NCBI GenBank assembly: GCA_044221135.1
Contig: JBGAPT010000008.1
Location: 1 to 64,000, forward strand
From: UBA4722 sp044221135
GTDB taxonomy: Bacteria > Pseudomonadota > Gammaproteobacteria > DSM-16500
Reading direction: 5' to 3'
Length of the DNA: 64,000 bases
Positions 17,148-26,189 of this stretch are shown here, one piece after another (position 1 is the stretch's first letter; every line of letters starts with the position of its first letter). The translations under genes and the position numbers were made by a program. Below the pieces are notes generated by a model, which saw only the letters and a program-made list of their open reading frames with translations, had not been told where the DNA came from and made no database searches.

Positions 17148-17222
17148 TGGCTGGGGTGCTAGGGATCGAACCTAGGAATGCCGAGATCAAAACCCGGTGC
17201 CTTACCGCTTGGCTACACCCCA
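17148..17222 (-). tRNA. tRNA-Gln (anticodon TTG)
   Basis: 75 nt with encoded CCA. The acceptor stem starts TGGGGTG and closes with CACCCCAGCCA. The anticodon arm is CCGGG-TTTTGAT-CTCGG (one G-U pair), the T arm is CCTAG-GTTCGATC-CTAGG. The anticodon TTG at loop positions 34-36 and the unpaired leading T fit glutamine tRNA. Confidence 0.95.
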
Positions 17223-17228
17223 ATTTAT

Positions 17229-17403
17229 GTAAGCGTTCAAGGTACTAAGATGCAAACTTCATTTTTGGCCAATCTTGAACGATTTCTTTTAAAAAATGTG
17301 CTCACATACCTGTGTATGCTCCGCTATTTTTTAAAAGAAATCGTTCAACCTTGGCTCAAAACTGAAGTTCTTCTGCAAGTCTAATGCCCCTGTGAACGGT
17401 TAC
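17229..17403. repeat. Palindromic repeat family C, copy 1
   Basis: About 175 bp with arms of about 70 bp. The left arm begins AAGCGTTCAAGGTACTAAG; an inner block GAACGATTTCTTTTAAAAAAT is mirrored as ATTTTTTAAAAGAAATCGTTC; the loop is about 28 nt. It fills most of the 265-bp gap between tRNA-Gln and lolB, where ispE would be expected. No gene is seen in the gap. Confidence 0.85.
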
Positions 17404-17487
17404 CAATTTATAACCCAGGTTATATACTGATACAATCAATCAGGGCGCTATTTTGCTGACTCAGTGCAGGAGTGTCAATCAGAACTT

Positions 17488-18093
17488 TTAAAATTGCCAC
17501 TGATTAACGATAATTTTTACATTGATGCGCCAGTTTTCTAAAATCATTTTAGTGGGCACATCTATTTGATTCACTGCACTATAGCGTAAAAAATCAACTG
17601 TCCAACCTGCCTGATTCAAGCGTATCAAATGATGATAGGAATCAAACTGCATGTTTGCAGGCGACCCTTTTGCTGGCAAGCCACGAACCCAGTAATATAA
17701 ATCTGAAACAGGAAGCTGCCAGCCCGTTTGTTGCGCTAACAACAACTCAGGCGTTGACGCATTGAACTTTTTACCATCGGCTGTTTCTAAAGAAACATGA
17801 CCAGGCTGGCCAGAAATCTTTATTGCATCAGCGCCCAAAGGGCCATACAACAATAAACTATACTCTTTTTTACGTTGCTGCCACTTCAGATTAGCTGTAC
17901 CGCCCTCATTACCCGCATGGGTACGTATTGCCATGATTGCGCTGATATCCCAACTTTGCAATTTTGTTAAAGTCATTGTGCGTTCTTGCCAAGAAATGGA
18001 TTGATTCAAAGAACTTGGTTGTTCACGCAACGTCGTACAGCTGGCCAAGCTGAAAACGAGGAATACAAAAATAGAAAGTTTTAAAATTCGCAT
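17488..18093 (-). CDS. lolB: LolB, outer-membrane lipoprotein receptor
   Basis: 201 residues from the ATG at 18,093, which gives a canonical lipoprotein signal (MRILKLSIFVFLVFSLASC, lipobox LASC). An in-frame ATG 45 bp upstream would add a non-hydrophobic leader and is less likely. The mature part has LolB features, including SWQERTMTLTKLQSWDI and a PDLYYWVRGLPAKGSPA-like segment (SDLYYWVRGLP). LolB accepts lipoproteins from LolA and inserts them into the outer membrane. Confidence 0.88.
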   Translation of the reverse strand: MRILKLSIFVFLVFSLASCTTLREQPSSLNQSISWQERTMTLTKLQSWDISAIMAIRTHAGNEGGTANLKWQQRKKEYSLLLYGPLGADAIKISGQPGHVSLETADGKKFNASTPELLLAQQTGWQLPVSDLYYWVRGLPAKGSPANMQFDSYHHLIRLNQAGWTVDFLRYSAVNQIDVPTKMILENWRINVKIIVNQWQF

Positions 18094-18150
18094 GAATAAG
18101 AGCATACAATAAAAATAATGATTTGGCATCCTGCTCATTCCTACGTATCA

Positions 18151-18236
18151 GTGTTTTTCGTGCCCGTGCCCGCGTGCGTGCCCGTCTTTTTTCTTATGTC
18201 ACGCGGGGAAAAGACGGGCACGGGCACGAAAAACAT
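18151..18236. repeat. Long GC-rich hairpin between lolB and ychF
   Basis: The left arm TTTTTCGTGCCCGTGCCCG pairs with CGGGCACGGGCACGAAAAA. The left arm contains an extra tandem CGTGCCCG unit, leaving a bulge. It sits between divergent genes, so it is not a simple terminator for either. Confidence 0.7.
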
Positions 18237-18351
18237 GTACCGAATAGTTACTCTTCTATGGTGAGTAACACAACAAATTTCTCTGGAATAATGCGTTCAT
18301 ACAAAGGATAATCGCCGTCCTGATAGAAATCATCTCCTGGAATACAAACTT

Positions 18352-19443
18352 ATGGGCATCAAATGCGGTATTGTCGGCTTACCGAATGTAGGTAAATCAA
18401 CACTCTTTAATTGCTTAACTAAAGCAGGTGTAGACGCTTCAAATTATCCTTTCTGCACTATCGAGCCCAATGTAGGTGTTGTGGCCGTACCTGATCCACG
18501 CTTAAAAGAGTTAGCCCAAATCGTCAATCCGCAGCGGATAGTGTCCACCACAATTGAGTTCGTCGATATTGCAGGATTAGTCAAAGGTGCAGCACAAGGC
18601 GAAGGACTTGGCAATAAATTTTTAGCAAACATCCGCGAAACTGATGCAACCGCTCACGTAGTACGTTGCTTTGTCAATGACGATGTTGTCCACGTAGCTG
18701 GTAAAATTTCGCCACTGGATGATATTGAAATTATTAACACTGAACTTTCACTCGCTGATTTAGAAACAGTTGAAAAAGCATTGCTACGCTCAAACAAACT
18801 AGCAAAAAGTGGAGATAAAGCTGCTACGGCAGAAGTCACATTGCTTGAGCGAGTGCGAGAGCAACTGAATAAAGGAAAACCTGCGCGCGCATTAACCTAC
18901 ACCAAGGAAGAAAAAGAACGCCTTAAACAGCTACAATTATTAACTCTTAAACCTACCCTGTATATTGCAAATGTTGCTGAAGATGGCTTCACCCACAACG
19001 CTTTATTAGATCAAGTCAAACAATTGGCTGAAAAAGAAGAAGCCAGTGTGGTCGCAATATGCGCCTCACTAGAAGCTGAAATTGCTGAACTGGATGAGGA
19101 AGGGAAAAAAGAATTTCTAGCAGAACTTAAATTGGATGAGCCCGGCTTAGACCGCGTTATTCATGCTGCTTATAAATTACTTGGACTCGACACTTTTTTC
19201 ACTGCAGGCGTACAAGAAGTTCGTGCATGGACCATTCACAGAGGATCAACCGCACCACAAGCAGCAGGTGTTATCCATACCGATTTTGAAAAAGGCTTTA
19301 TACGCGCAGAAATTATTTCCTATGAAGATTACATTAAATATAAAGGAGAGCAAGGCGCTAAAGATGCAGGTAAATGGCGTCTTGAAGGAAAAGACTATCT
19401 TGTGCGAGATGGTGATGTTATTTATTTTCGATTTAATGTGTAA
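18352..19443 (+). CDS. ychF: YchF/OLA1, Obg-family ribosome-associated ATPase
   Basis: 363 residues, the standard length. P-loop GLPNVGKSTLFNCLTKAG, G3 region DIAGLVKGAAQGEGLGNKFL, a coiled-coil insertion, and a C-terminal TGS domain ending GDVIYFRFNV. YchF prefers ATP and binds ribosomes. The start is preceded by CTGGAAT at weak ribosome-site distance. A strong terminator follows. Usually linked to pth; here it stands alone. Confidence 0.97.
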   Translation: MGIKCGIVGLPNVGKSTLFNCLTKAGVDASNYPFCTIEPNVGVVAVPDPRLKELAQIVNPQRIVSTTIEFVDIAGLVKGAAQGEGLGNKFLANIRETDATAHVVRCFVNDDVVHVAGKISPLDDIEIINTELSLADLETVEKALLRSNKLAKSGDKAATAEVTLLERVREQLNKGKPARALTYTKEEKERLKQLQLLTLKPTLYIANVAEDGFTHNALLDQVKQLAEKEEASVVAICASLEAEIAELDEEGKKEFLAELKLDEPGLDRVIHAAYKLLGLDTFFTAGVQEVRAWTIHRGSTAPQAAGVIHTDFEKGFIRAEIISYEDYIKYKGEQGAKDAGKWRLEGKDYLVRDGDVIYFRFNV

Positions 19444-19488
19444 TTCAGATAAGTCTTTTGGTGCTTTTTACCAAAAGACTTATCTGAA
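19444..19488 (+). terminator. Perfect 19-bp hairpin after ychF
   Basis: TTCAGATAAGTCTTTTGGT and its exact complement flank a seven-base loop (GCTTTTT), beginning at the ychF stop. It should end ychF transcription. It lacks a long T-tract, and being symmetrical it may also stop transcripts from the converging ATPase gene. Confidence 0.8.
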
Positions 19489-19509
19489 CGTCTATAAATA
19501 AAGCTTAGA

Positions 19510-20919
19510 TTACGTTTCTTTAAAAAAATCAGCTTCTTCTACATAATGATGAAAATAATCCAGTTGGCGTAATGCCTTTTCAGGGCCAAATCTTGAAATT
19601 AATGCTGTTTCAAGTGTATATCCACGCGGAACATCTATAAGAGCGCATTTCTTTTTTACTTCATGTATCACAGTGACAGGGATTTCTTTTTCATAATATT
19701 TTATTTCACATAAAGTCACTACCCTATCGTCGCGCAAATAAATTAAATCGATTTGAAAACCTTCGTCATCACGTTGAAAATAAGGCCCCCATTGCACGAC
19801 ATGATCTTGGAAACCCATGATTTTCGCTAAATACATAGCATTTTTAAGGCAAAAATTTTCAAATGAAAACCCAAGCCATGAATTCCAAACAGGTTTAACT
19901 AATTGGCCAAAAAGGTTTCTTGTGCGATTAGCGGTAATAAGCTTAATATGTGGTTCTACATATTTAAAATAAAATCGCAAATACTCATCAGTTAATTTAT
20001 ATTTCTTTAATTTGCTATTTGGTTTTTTGTTATAGGGTATATAACTAGTAACAAATAACGCTTTTTCAAGATTTTCCAAATAAACTTTTACACCTCCTCC
20101 TGATGGAATTTTTAATTTTAATGCTATCTCTTCCAATGTTTTTGGTTGATCTTTTAGATATCGTACTATATTTTCATACGTTCCATATTCTTTGAATTGA
20201 CTATAAAATATTTTGCTATAATCATTTACTAATACGCCACTTTGAGTAAATAGTATCTTGTTAATATTTTTGTCAAAAGATTTATGTGCATCAATCTCCT
20301 TAAGATATTTTGGAATTCCTCCCAAAATTTGTAAATATTTAAACACTTCATCAATATTTCTTTTTTCATCTAAAAGTTGATACGATTCAATTGGATTTAG
20401 GGGTTGCAGACATAGCTCCCAATGAATTCTGCCATAAAGAGCTTTCGACGAGATCACTCTTTTCGTCATATAAGTGCATACAGAGCCACATAAAATAAGC
20501 ATCACATTTTGCTTGCTCCAATGCTGATCCCAGTACTTTTTTAATATACTAACCAATTTAGATTGATTTGCTGCTAACCACTGAAATTCATCTAAGAATA
20601 AAATATATTTATCTTTGCTTTGTGAAAAAAGCTTAGTTAAATAATCAAGTATAGGTTCCCAAGAATCTAACTTAACTTGTTTAAGAAGCTCGTCATTGAC
20701 TTGCTTGCTTAAATCAAACACAAAATGAGCTAGCTGTGCTTTTGTTCTTCCCTGCTCTAGTCCCTCAAAGTGAAGATGTTTTTTATCCTGCATAAAATGA
20801 TTAATTAAGCAACTTTTCCCTACTCTTCTTCTGCCATATAGAACCGCCAATTTGCTTTCTTTAGCTTTATATAGTTCTGTTAAATCGTAGAACTCATGTT
20901 TGCGACCAATAAATTTCAT
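19510..20919 (-). CDS. P-loop ATPase of the archaeal-type ATPase_2/DUF234 group with C-terminal nuclease-like motif
   Basis: 469 residues. Walker A is GRRRVGKS (Lys35) and Walker B is YILFLDEFQWL (about 103-113). A winged-helix-like region follows (about 240-300, EIALKLKIPSGGGVKVYL). The C-terminal domain has GFQIDLIYL (Asp391) and TLCEIKYY (Glu405, Lys407), the spacing of a PD-(D/E)XK nuclease core, as in the DUF234 family. STAND-type ATPases of this group are widespread but poorly characterised. It is AT-richer than its neighbours, isolated and without operon partners, so acquisition by transfer is likely. Fourteen bases upstream begins an array of three palindromes with TTATCCGCA ends. Biochemical role unknown. 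Confidence 0.85.
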   Translation of the reverse strand: MKFIGRKHEFYDLTELYKAKESKLAVLYGRRRVGKSCLINHFMQDKKHLHFEGLEQGRTKAQLAHFVFDLSKQVNDELLKQVKLDSWEPILDYLTKLFSQSKDKYILFLDEFQWLAANQSKLVSILKKYWDQHWSKQNVMLILCGSVCTYMTKRVISSKALYGRIHWELCLQPLNPIESYQLLDEKRNIDEVFKYLQILGGIPKYLKEIDAHKSFDKNINKILFTQSGVLVNDYSKIFYSQFKEYGTYENIVRYLKDQPKTLEEIALKLKIPSGGGVKVYLENLEKALFVTSYIPYNKKPNSKLKKYKLTDEYLRFYFKYVEPHIKLITANRTRNLFGQLVKPVWNSWLGFSFENFCLKNAMYLAKIMGFQDHVVQWGPYFQRDDEGFQIDLIYLRDDRVVTLCEIKYYEKEIPVTVIHEVKKKCALIDVPRGYTLETALISRFGPEKALRQLDYFHHYVEEADFFKET

Positions 20920-20932
20920 TTAACGCTTTCCT

Positions 20933-21088
20933 TTATCCGCAGAGATAGTTAACAACGTTTAATATGCGGATAATGTATTCAAAAATCAGCTTATCCGCAC
21001 ATTAAGTATAACATACTTAATGTGCGGATAAAGACTTTAATATTTCCTTATCCGCATACCAAGTTTTTTACACTGCGTGTGCGGATAA
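20933..21088. promoter_or_regulatory. Array of three 41-bp palindromic units bounded by TTATCCGCA/TGCGGATAA
   Basis: Exact TTATCCGCA occurs at 20,933, 20,991 and 21,048; exact TGCGGATAA at 20,965, 21,023 and 21,080. Each forward copy is 32 bp from its partner, and units repeat every 58 and 57 bp. The middle unit is a perfect 19-bp-arm palindrome with a 3-nt loop; inner sequences of the outer two are different and not symmetrical. Spacers are 17 and 16 bp and unrelated. It lies immediately upstream of the ATPase start codon. Operator array, or recognition sites for the encoded protein, are the likely readings. Confidence 0.85.
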
Positions 21089-21137
21089 GCGATATTAAGA
21101 AATTAATAAATAGAATCAATAGATTATTTTGGTAAAT

Positions 21138-21878
21138 TTAAGGAATATACCTCTGCCGAACCGCCTCAAACAAAAAAATACCCGCCGCAACTGACACATT
21201 CAAGCTAGATACCGAACCTTGCATTGGAATATGCAACACTAAATCACAATGTTCACGCGTCAAACGACGCATACCTGAACCTTCGCTACCTAAAATAATA
21301 GCCAATGGCACAGTTAAATCAGCTTGATAGACATTTTTTTCCGCCTCACCCGCCGCACCAAAGAGCCATATATTTTGTTCTTTTAAAAAGTGTAATGTAC
21401 GTGCTAAATTCGTCACCTGAATAAAAGGAACAGTCTCTGCAGCGCCACTAGCTACTTTACAAACAGTGGGTGTTAAGCCTACCGATTTATCTTTAGGTGC
21501 AATCACCGCATGCACACCTGCCGCATCAGCACTACGCAAACAAGCACCTAAATTATGCGGATCTTGAATGCCATCTAAAATAAGTAAAAATGCAGGCGAT
21601 GCTAAATTATCTAAAAGTTGTGGTAAATCATGCTCAGCATAACGTTTGGGAGAAAGACAATAAGCAACAACACCCTGATGATTTGCTTGATGAGTGAGTT
21701 GATCTAGCGCTGTACGCGCTATTAATTCAATTTTAATATGATGTTGTTTCGCTAATTCGATCAGCGCTTGCATTTTCTGATCGTGACGCCCGCTTAATAG
21801 AGCTAAGCGAATAATTCTTTCAGGTTGTTTTTTTAGTAATGCTAAAACCGTATGCAAACCAAAAACTGTCTCATTCAT
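21138..21878 (-). CDS. rlmB: RlmB, 23S rRNA (guanosine-2'-O)-methyltransferase
   Basis: 246 residues, as in E. coli. An N-terminal substrate-binding domain (NETVFGLHTVLALLKK) is followed by a SpoU/TrmH knot domain with NLGACLRSADAAGVHAV, ILGSEGSGMRRL and IPMQGSVSSLNVSVA. It methylates G2251 in the peptidyl-transferase P loop. It lies downstream of rnr, the usual rnr-rlmB order, but repeat B separates them. Confidence 0.96.
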   Translation of the reverse strand: MNETVFGLHTVLALLKKQPERIIRLALLSGRHDQKMQALIELAKQHHIKIELIARTALDQLTHQANHQGVVAYCLSPKRYAEHDLPQLLDNLASPAFLLILDGIQDPHNLGACLRSADAAGVHAVIAPKDKSVGLTPTVCKVASGAAETVPFIQVTNLARTLHFLKEQNIWLFGAAGEAEKNVYQADLTVPLAIILGSEGSGMRRLTREHCDLVLHIPMQGSVSSLNVSVAAGIFLFEAVRQRYIP

Positions 21879-21922
21879 AAATATCCGTAACGTTTGGGTT
21901 TTAAGTGTTGTAGCGCTTATTA

Positions 21923-22066
21923 GGGTCTGTTGACAATTCTACTATGCCGGGCGTAATGCCTTGATTTCCTGTGCTCCGCTGCTCATTGACTTGCATGTCA
22001 ACTGCGCTGCGGTGCTCGAAAATCAAGGCATTCCACCTCGGCCTAGCGAATTGTGACCCTAAGCAG
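21923..22066. repeat. Palindromic repeat family B, copy 1
   Basis: About 144 bp between rnr and rlmB. The core hairpin has AATGCCTTGATTT mirrored as AAAATCAAGGCATT around GACTTGCATGTCAAC. The outer left end GGGTCTGTTGACAATTC pairs with GAATTGTGACCC on the right. A near-identical inverse copy lies at 27,690-27,802. Confidence 0.85.
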
Positions 22067-22072
22067 CAAATT

Positions 22073-24292
22073 TTAAATTTTTTTCTTAGATTTTTTCTTT
22101 TTAGGTGGACGCGATTCAATCAGTGCCTCAGCAATCACAAAATCAATTTGACGCTGATCCAAATCAACGCGAACCACTTTAATTGTAACCGGATCACCTA
22201 AGCGATAACGCTTGCCGCTATGCTCACCCGATAAAGCATGTTTAACAGAATCAAATTGATAATAATCATTACGCAACATACTAATATGCACTAACCCTTC
22301 TACATAAATTTCGGTCAACTCTACAAATAAGCCAAAACTCGTGACACTCGTAATGACACCAGTAAATTCTTCGCCCACTTTATCCTGCATAAATTCGCAT
22401 TTTAGCCAATCTACAGCTTCACGTGTTGCATCATCTGCACGACGCTCCGTCATTGAACAATGCTCACCGTATTTCGCAAATTGCGGATCTTCTACGCCAG
22501 GCTTGTGTTCACCGCGTAAAATTTTACGAATAGCGCGATGCACTAACAAATCAGGATAACGACGAATAGGTGACGTGAAATGCGCATAAGCATCAAATGC
22601 CAACCCAAAATGACCTTTATTATCTGGACTGTAAACTGCTTGACTTAATGAACGCAATAAAACTGTCTGAATCAAGCGTGCATCAGGACGAGAGGCGATC
22701 TTCTTCAATAATTCAGCATAATCACGTGGCCTTGGTTCCTCAGCGCCGGGTAACATTAATCCAAGCTCGCCTAAAAATTTACGTAAATCCATTAGCTTCG
22801 CAGCAGTAGGCCCCTCATGTACACGAAACAACGCAGGGCATTTATTCTTTGTTAAAAAACGCGCCGCACAAATGTTGGCACACAACATACATTCTTCAAT
22901 AAGACGATGCGCATCATTACGTATCAACGCTACAATACGTTCAATTTTACGATCAGGGCCAAAAATAATTTTAGTTTCAGGCAAATCAAAATCAACAGCG
23001 CCTCGTTTTAAACGCGCAGCATGCAAGGTGCGATAAACAAAAAATAATTCTTGTAGCGCGGGTAATAATTTTTTATAGGTTTTTTGTAATGCAGCATCAC
23101 TTTGTTCTACCATGGCATACACTTGATTGTATGTTAAGCGTGCATGTGAGTGAATAACACCTTCATGAAATTGATAGCTATCTATTTTGCCTGTTGCTGT
23201 AATTTCCATTTCGCATACCAGAGTCAAACGATTTACTTCTGGTTTTAACGAACATAATTCATTGGATAACACTTCTGGCAACATTGGGATCACTTGTCCA
23301 GGGAAGTAAACAGAGTTACCCCGATTTAAAGATTCCTTATCCAAGGCCGTATGAAGTTTTACATAATGACTCACATCTGCAATAGCTACATAGAGCACCC
23401 AGCCGCCTTTGGCGCGCGGCTGACAGTAAACTGCATCATCAAAATCTTTAGCGTCTTCACCGTCAATCGTCACAAAAGGCAGCTCACGCAAATCGAGGCG
23501 TCCTTTTAAATCGGCTTCAGGTACTACAGGCGAAAATTTCGCAGCTTCCGCTAATGCTTTTTCAGGCCACTCATGAGGTAATTCATGATTACGAATCGCA
23601 ACATTAATTTCCATGCCCGGCGCCATGTGGTCGCCCAAGATTTCAATGACTTTACCTACAGGCCGCATCGTAGGGCTTGGCTGTTCTGTAATTTGAACAA
23701 CGACCATTTGACCGTGATGAGCACCCTGCTCAGAACCCTGTGGGATCAAAATATCCTGATTAATACGTTGATTAGCAGCCTCTACAAAAAATGCGCCTGA
23801 TTCTGAGACAAAGCGTCCTACTAATTCATGGGTATGCCGCACCAAGACTTCAACGACAACACCTTCACGCCGACCCCTGTTATCAATACTAGCAACACGA
23901 ACTAATACTTCATCATCCGGAAAAACGGTACGCATTTGTCGTCCATTTAAGAAGAGATCTTCACCACCGTCTTCTGGTACTACAAAACCAAAGCCATCTT
24001 TATGCCCTATGACATAGCCTTTAATAAGCTCCATTTTCTCAATCAAACCAAAGGTGCCGCGCCGATTTTGCAATAATTGACCATCGCGCACCATGGCTAA
24101 TAAACGCCGGCGCAATGCCTCCTTTTCATTAGAATCAGTGAGGTTCAATTCCGTAGTTAATTGTCTATAGGTGATAGGACGTTCACGTTCAGCAAGCAAA
24201 TCTAGAATAAATTCGCGGCTAGCAATAGGATGCTTGTACTTCTGGGCCTCTCTTTCCATATATGGATCTTTTTTACTTGTCTTTTTCCTCAT
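22073..24292 (-). CDS. rnr: Ribonuclease R
   Basis: 739 residues. A winged-helix region (YRQLTTELNLTDSNEKEALRRRL), two cold-shock domains, the RNB catalytic core with DGEDAKDFDDAVYC (the Asp cluster that binds metal), an S1 domain near residue 650, and a Lys-rich tail (RPPKKKKSKKKI). It is a processive 3'-5' exoribonuclease that degrades structured RNA, pertinent in a genome with so many transcribed palindromes. Slightly shorter than E. coli RNase R (813), mainly in the C-terminal tail. Confidence 0.96.
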   Translation of the reverse strand: MRKKTSKKDPYMEREAQKYKHPIASREFILDLLAERERPITYRQLTTELNLTDSNEKEALRRRLLAMVRDGQLLQNRRGTFGLIEKMELIKGYVIGHKDGFGFVVPEDGGEDLFLNGRQMRTVFPDDEVLVRVASIDNRGRREGVVVEVLVRHTHELVGRFVSESGAFFVEAANQRINQDILIPQGSEQGAHHGQMVVVQITEQPSPTMRPVGKVIEILGDHMAPGMEINVAIRNHELPHEWPEKALAEAAKFSPVVPEADLKGRLDLRELPFVTIDGEDAKDFDDAVYCQPRAKGGWVLYVAIADVSHYVKLHTALDKESLNRGNSVYFPGQVIPMLPEVLSNELCSLKPEVNRLTLVCEMEITATGKIDSYQFHEGVIHSHARLTYNQVYAMVEQSDAALQKTYKKLLPALQELFFVYRTLHAARLKRGAVDFDLPETKIIFGPDRKIERIVALIRNDAHRLIEECMLCANICAARFLTKNKCPALFRVHEGPTAAKLMDLRKFLGELGLMLPGAEEPRPRDYAELLKKIASRPDARLIQTVLLRSLSQAVYSPDNKGHFGLAFDAYAHFTSPIRRYPDLLVHRAIRKILRGEHKPGVEDPQFAKYGEHCSMTERRADDATREAVDWLKCEFMQDKVGEEFTGVITSVTSFGLFVELTEIYVEGLVHISMLRNDYYQFDSVKHALSGEHSGKRYRLGDPVTIKVVRVDLDQRQIDFVIAEALIESRPPKKKKSKKKI

Positions 24293-24351
24293 TCCCCAAC
24301 CACAACATAAGTTAATATTTTCACTAAGATACTCCTGCTAGTAACTTTTTT

Positions 24352-24475
24352 CCAGGAATTCCCGCGCTTTTTAGCGGGAACTCCTTCCTTGGTTATATGC
24401 TGTGCATCAGCAAAGCTGATGCTTGCACTCAAGGGGGAGAATCCCCCATCGCCTATAGTTAGCGAAAACCGCTGA
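24352..24475. repeat. Palindromic repeat family A, copy 3
   Basis: In the gap between rnr and the UPF0114 gene. It shows the terminal hairpin TTCCCGCGCTTTTTAGCGGG, the central GCATCAGCAAAGCTGATGC hairpin and GGGGGAGAATCCCCC. With flanks it accounts for most of the 244-bp gap. Confidence 0.88.
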
Positions 24476-24536
24476 CTTTTTTCCATTAATTCAGTTAAAG
24501 TATGTCAGATAACAACTTCAATGAAGGACGATACAG

Positions 24537-25061
24537 ATGGATAAAGAAGGAATCACTGTTGTTCCCAAACTGATTTTTTTTAGTCGATGGCTACAAGCCC
24601 CTCTCTATATAGGCTTAATCGTTGTATTAGCCGTTTATGTCTATGAATTCGGCCGCTGGTTGCTAGCACTGGTATTCATGATCAATACTATTGATGAAAC
24701 CAGTATTATGCTCAAAGCGCTAGACTTAATAGATGTCGTCATGATAGCCAATTTACTTATTATGGTTATCATAGGAGGCTATGAAGTCTTCGTATCACGC
24801 TTACGTTTGTCTAAGCACCATGATCATCCTGAATGGCTAAATGAAGTCAACGCAGGCACCATGAAAGTCAAGCTGGGTGTTGCATTAATAACCATTTCCT
24901 CTATCCACTTACTCCGCATTTTTATGGATCCCTCACAACATAATAATTTTGCTGTCATGTGGCAAGTTTTAATCCATTTAACGTTGGTGGTATCTGCATT
25001 AGCATTGGCTGCTACCAATAGATTAATCAGGTCAAAGGGTCAGAGAAATTCATTAGGCTAA
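24537..25061 (+). CDS. UPF0114 (YqhA/TIGR00645) inner-membrane protein
   Basis: 174 residues with four predicted membrane helices (about 15-35, 57-77, 103-123, 134-154). The family signature LDLIDVVMIANLLIMVIIGGYE is clear, and so is the N-terminal FFSRWLQAPLYIGLIV. Function of the family is unproven. It stands alone on the plus strand, convergent with the VIT gene. Confidence 0.9.
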   Translation: MDKEGITVVPKLIFFSRWLQAPLYIGLIVVLAVYVYEFGRWLLALVFMINTIDETSIMLKALDLIDVVMIANLLIMVIIGGYEVFVSRLRLSKHHDHPEWLNEVNAGTMKVKLGVALITISSIHLLRIFMDPSQHNNFAVMWQVLIHLTLVVSALALAATNRLIRSKGQRNSLG

Positions 25062-25116
25062 AACAAAACTCGCCTGTTCTTGAGATGATGAGAATTCGAA
25101 AGTGTTCACTGAGCTG

Positions 25117-26139
25117 TTATCTAAAGATACTACCAATCACATAGGTTAGTAGTCCAGCAAGCGCTCCAATAAACAACATACGCAGGCCGCCCAACAATGC
25201 ACTACGATGCGTAAACAAACTCAAAACAGCACCTACAACAAATAATGAAAGGCCAGTCAAACCAATAGTAATGAAAAGGTTAGACTCTGAATTGCTACAC
25301 AAATAAGGCACTATAGGAATAAAAGCACCTAGAGAAAAAGAAAAAAACGAAGATATTGCAGCGCCCCACGGTGATATTAATTCTTTTGGATTAATACCTA
25401 ACTCTTCACGCGCAAGCGTGTCCAGCGCTTTATCCGGATTTTGAATCAGTAAACTAGCCATTTTGACTGCTTCTTCTTTAGGTAAACCCCGCGCTTCATA
25501 AATTAAAGCCAGCTCAGCCGCTTCTTCTTCAGGATAAAGATCCAGCTCTTCTTTTTCTAGTTTAAGCTGATACTCCAACATCTCGCGCTGCGAACGCACA
25601 GAAACATATTCTCCTGCACCCATTGAACATGCACCTGCCAATAATCCGGCAATACCTGATAGCAAAATAAAACTATGCCCAGCATGCGCTCCAGCAATAC
25701 CTAAGATCAAGCTGGCATTAGAAATTAAACCATCATTCACCCCAAAAACTGCTGCTCGTAAATTGTTTCCATTCGTAATACTAGTATGCCGATGCTCTAT
25801 CTGATCCAGTGTAGTTGGAACAGGATGCCCCACTTCTACTCCCTGATAAATTGACATACCTCGCACTTTCATGGCTGCTAAAGCAACACGCATTGAACGC
25901 GGACCAAAACAACGCACTAGCCAAATAACAAAATGCACTCGCAAGTTAGGACGATACTGTGCCGGGATGGGCATATGCACTGTTTGAAGTTGAGTCTCCC
26001 AAATAGCCGCTTGCTTGTCTGCCAAAATAGAAAGCTCCAGGAAAAGTTTTTTATGCACAGGATTAGCTTCCATATTGGCAAGCGCATGATACAGATAAGC
26101 TGATTGCTTTTCTTCTTTCCAACTTGCGAGTGCTTCCAT
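25117..26139 (-). CDS. VIT1/CCC1-family iron/manganese transporter with N-terminal ferritin-like domain
   Basis: 340 residues from the ATG at 26,139; an in-frame ATG at 26,184 abuts repeat A and adds 15 unlikely residues. An N-terminal helical segment (SWKEEKQSAYLYHALANME) resembles the ferritin/rubrerythrin-like domain of bacterial VIT fusions. The transporter starts at LRAAVFGVNDGLISNASLI, has the cytoplasmic metal-binding insertion rich in Glu (EKEELDLYPEEEAAEL), and ends with three C-terminal helices. Expected to move Fe2+ or Mn2+ across the inner membrane; direction is unknown. Confidence 0.88.
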   Translation of the reverse strand: MEALASWKEEKQSAYLYHALANMEANPVHKKLFLELSILADKQAAIWETQLQTVHMPIPAQYRPNLRVHFVIWLVRCFGPRSMRVALAAMKVRGMSIYQGVEVGHPVPTTLDQIEHRHTSITNGNNLRAAVFGVNDGLISNASLILGIAGAHAGHSFILLSGIAGLLAGACSMGAGEYVSVRSQREMLEYQLKLEKEELDLYPEEEAAELALIYEARGLPKEEAVKMASLLIQNPDKALDTLAREELGINPKELISPWGAAISSFFSFSLGAFIPIVPYLCSNSESNLFITIGLTGLSLFVVGAVLSLFTHRSALLGGLRMLFIGALAGLLTYVIGSIFR

Positions 26140-26189
26140 TTTCAGGGCTCTTTCAGGTAAATAGTTTGAATCATAGCATCTCATCTGGT

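Noticed and set aside
20933..21088. CRISPR-like array
   Set aside because: Only three units, the conserved parts are 9-bp ends in inverted pairs and not direct repeats of 25-40 bp, and there are no cas genes.
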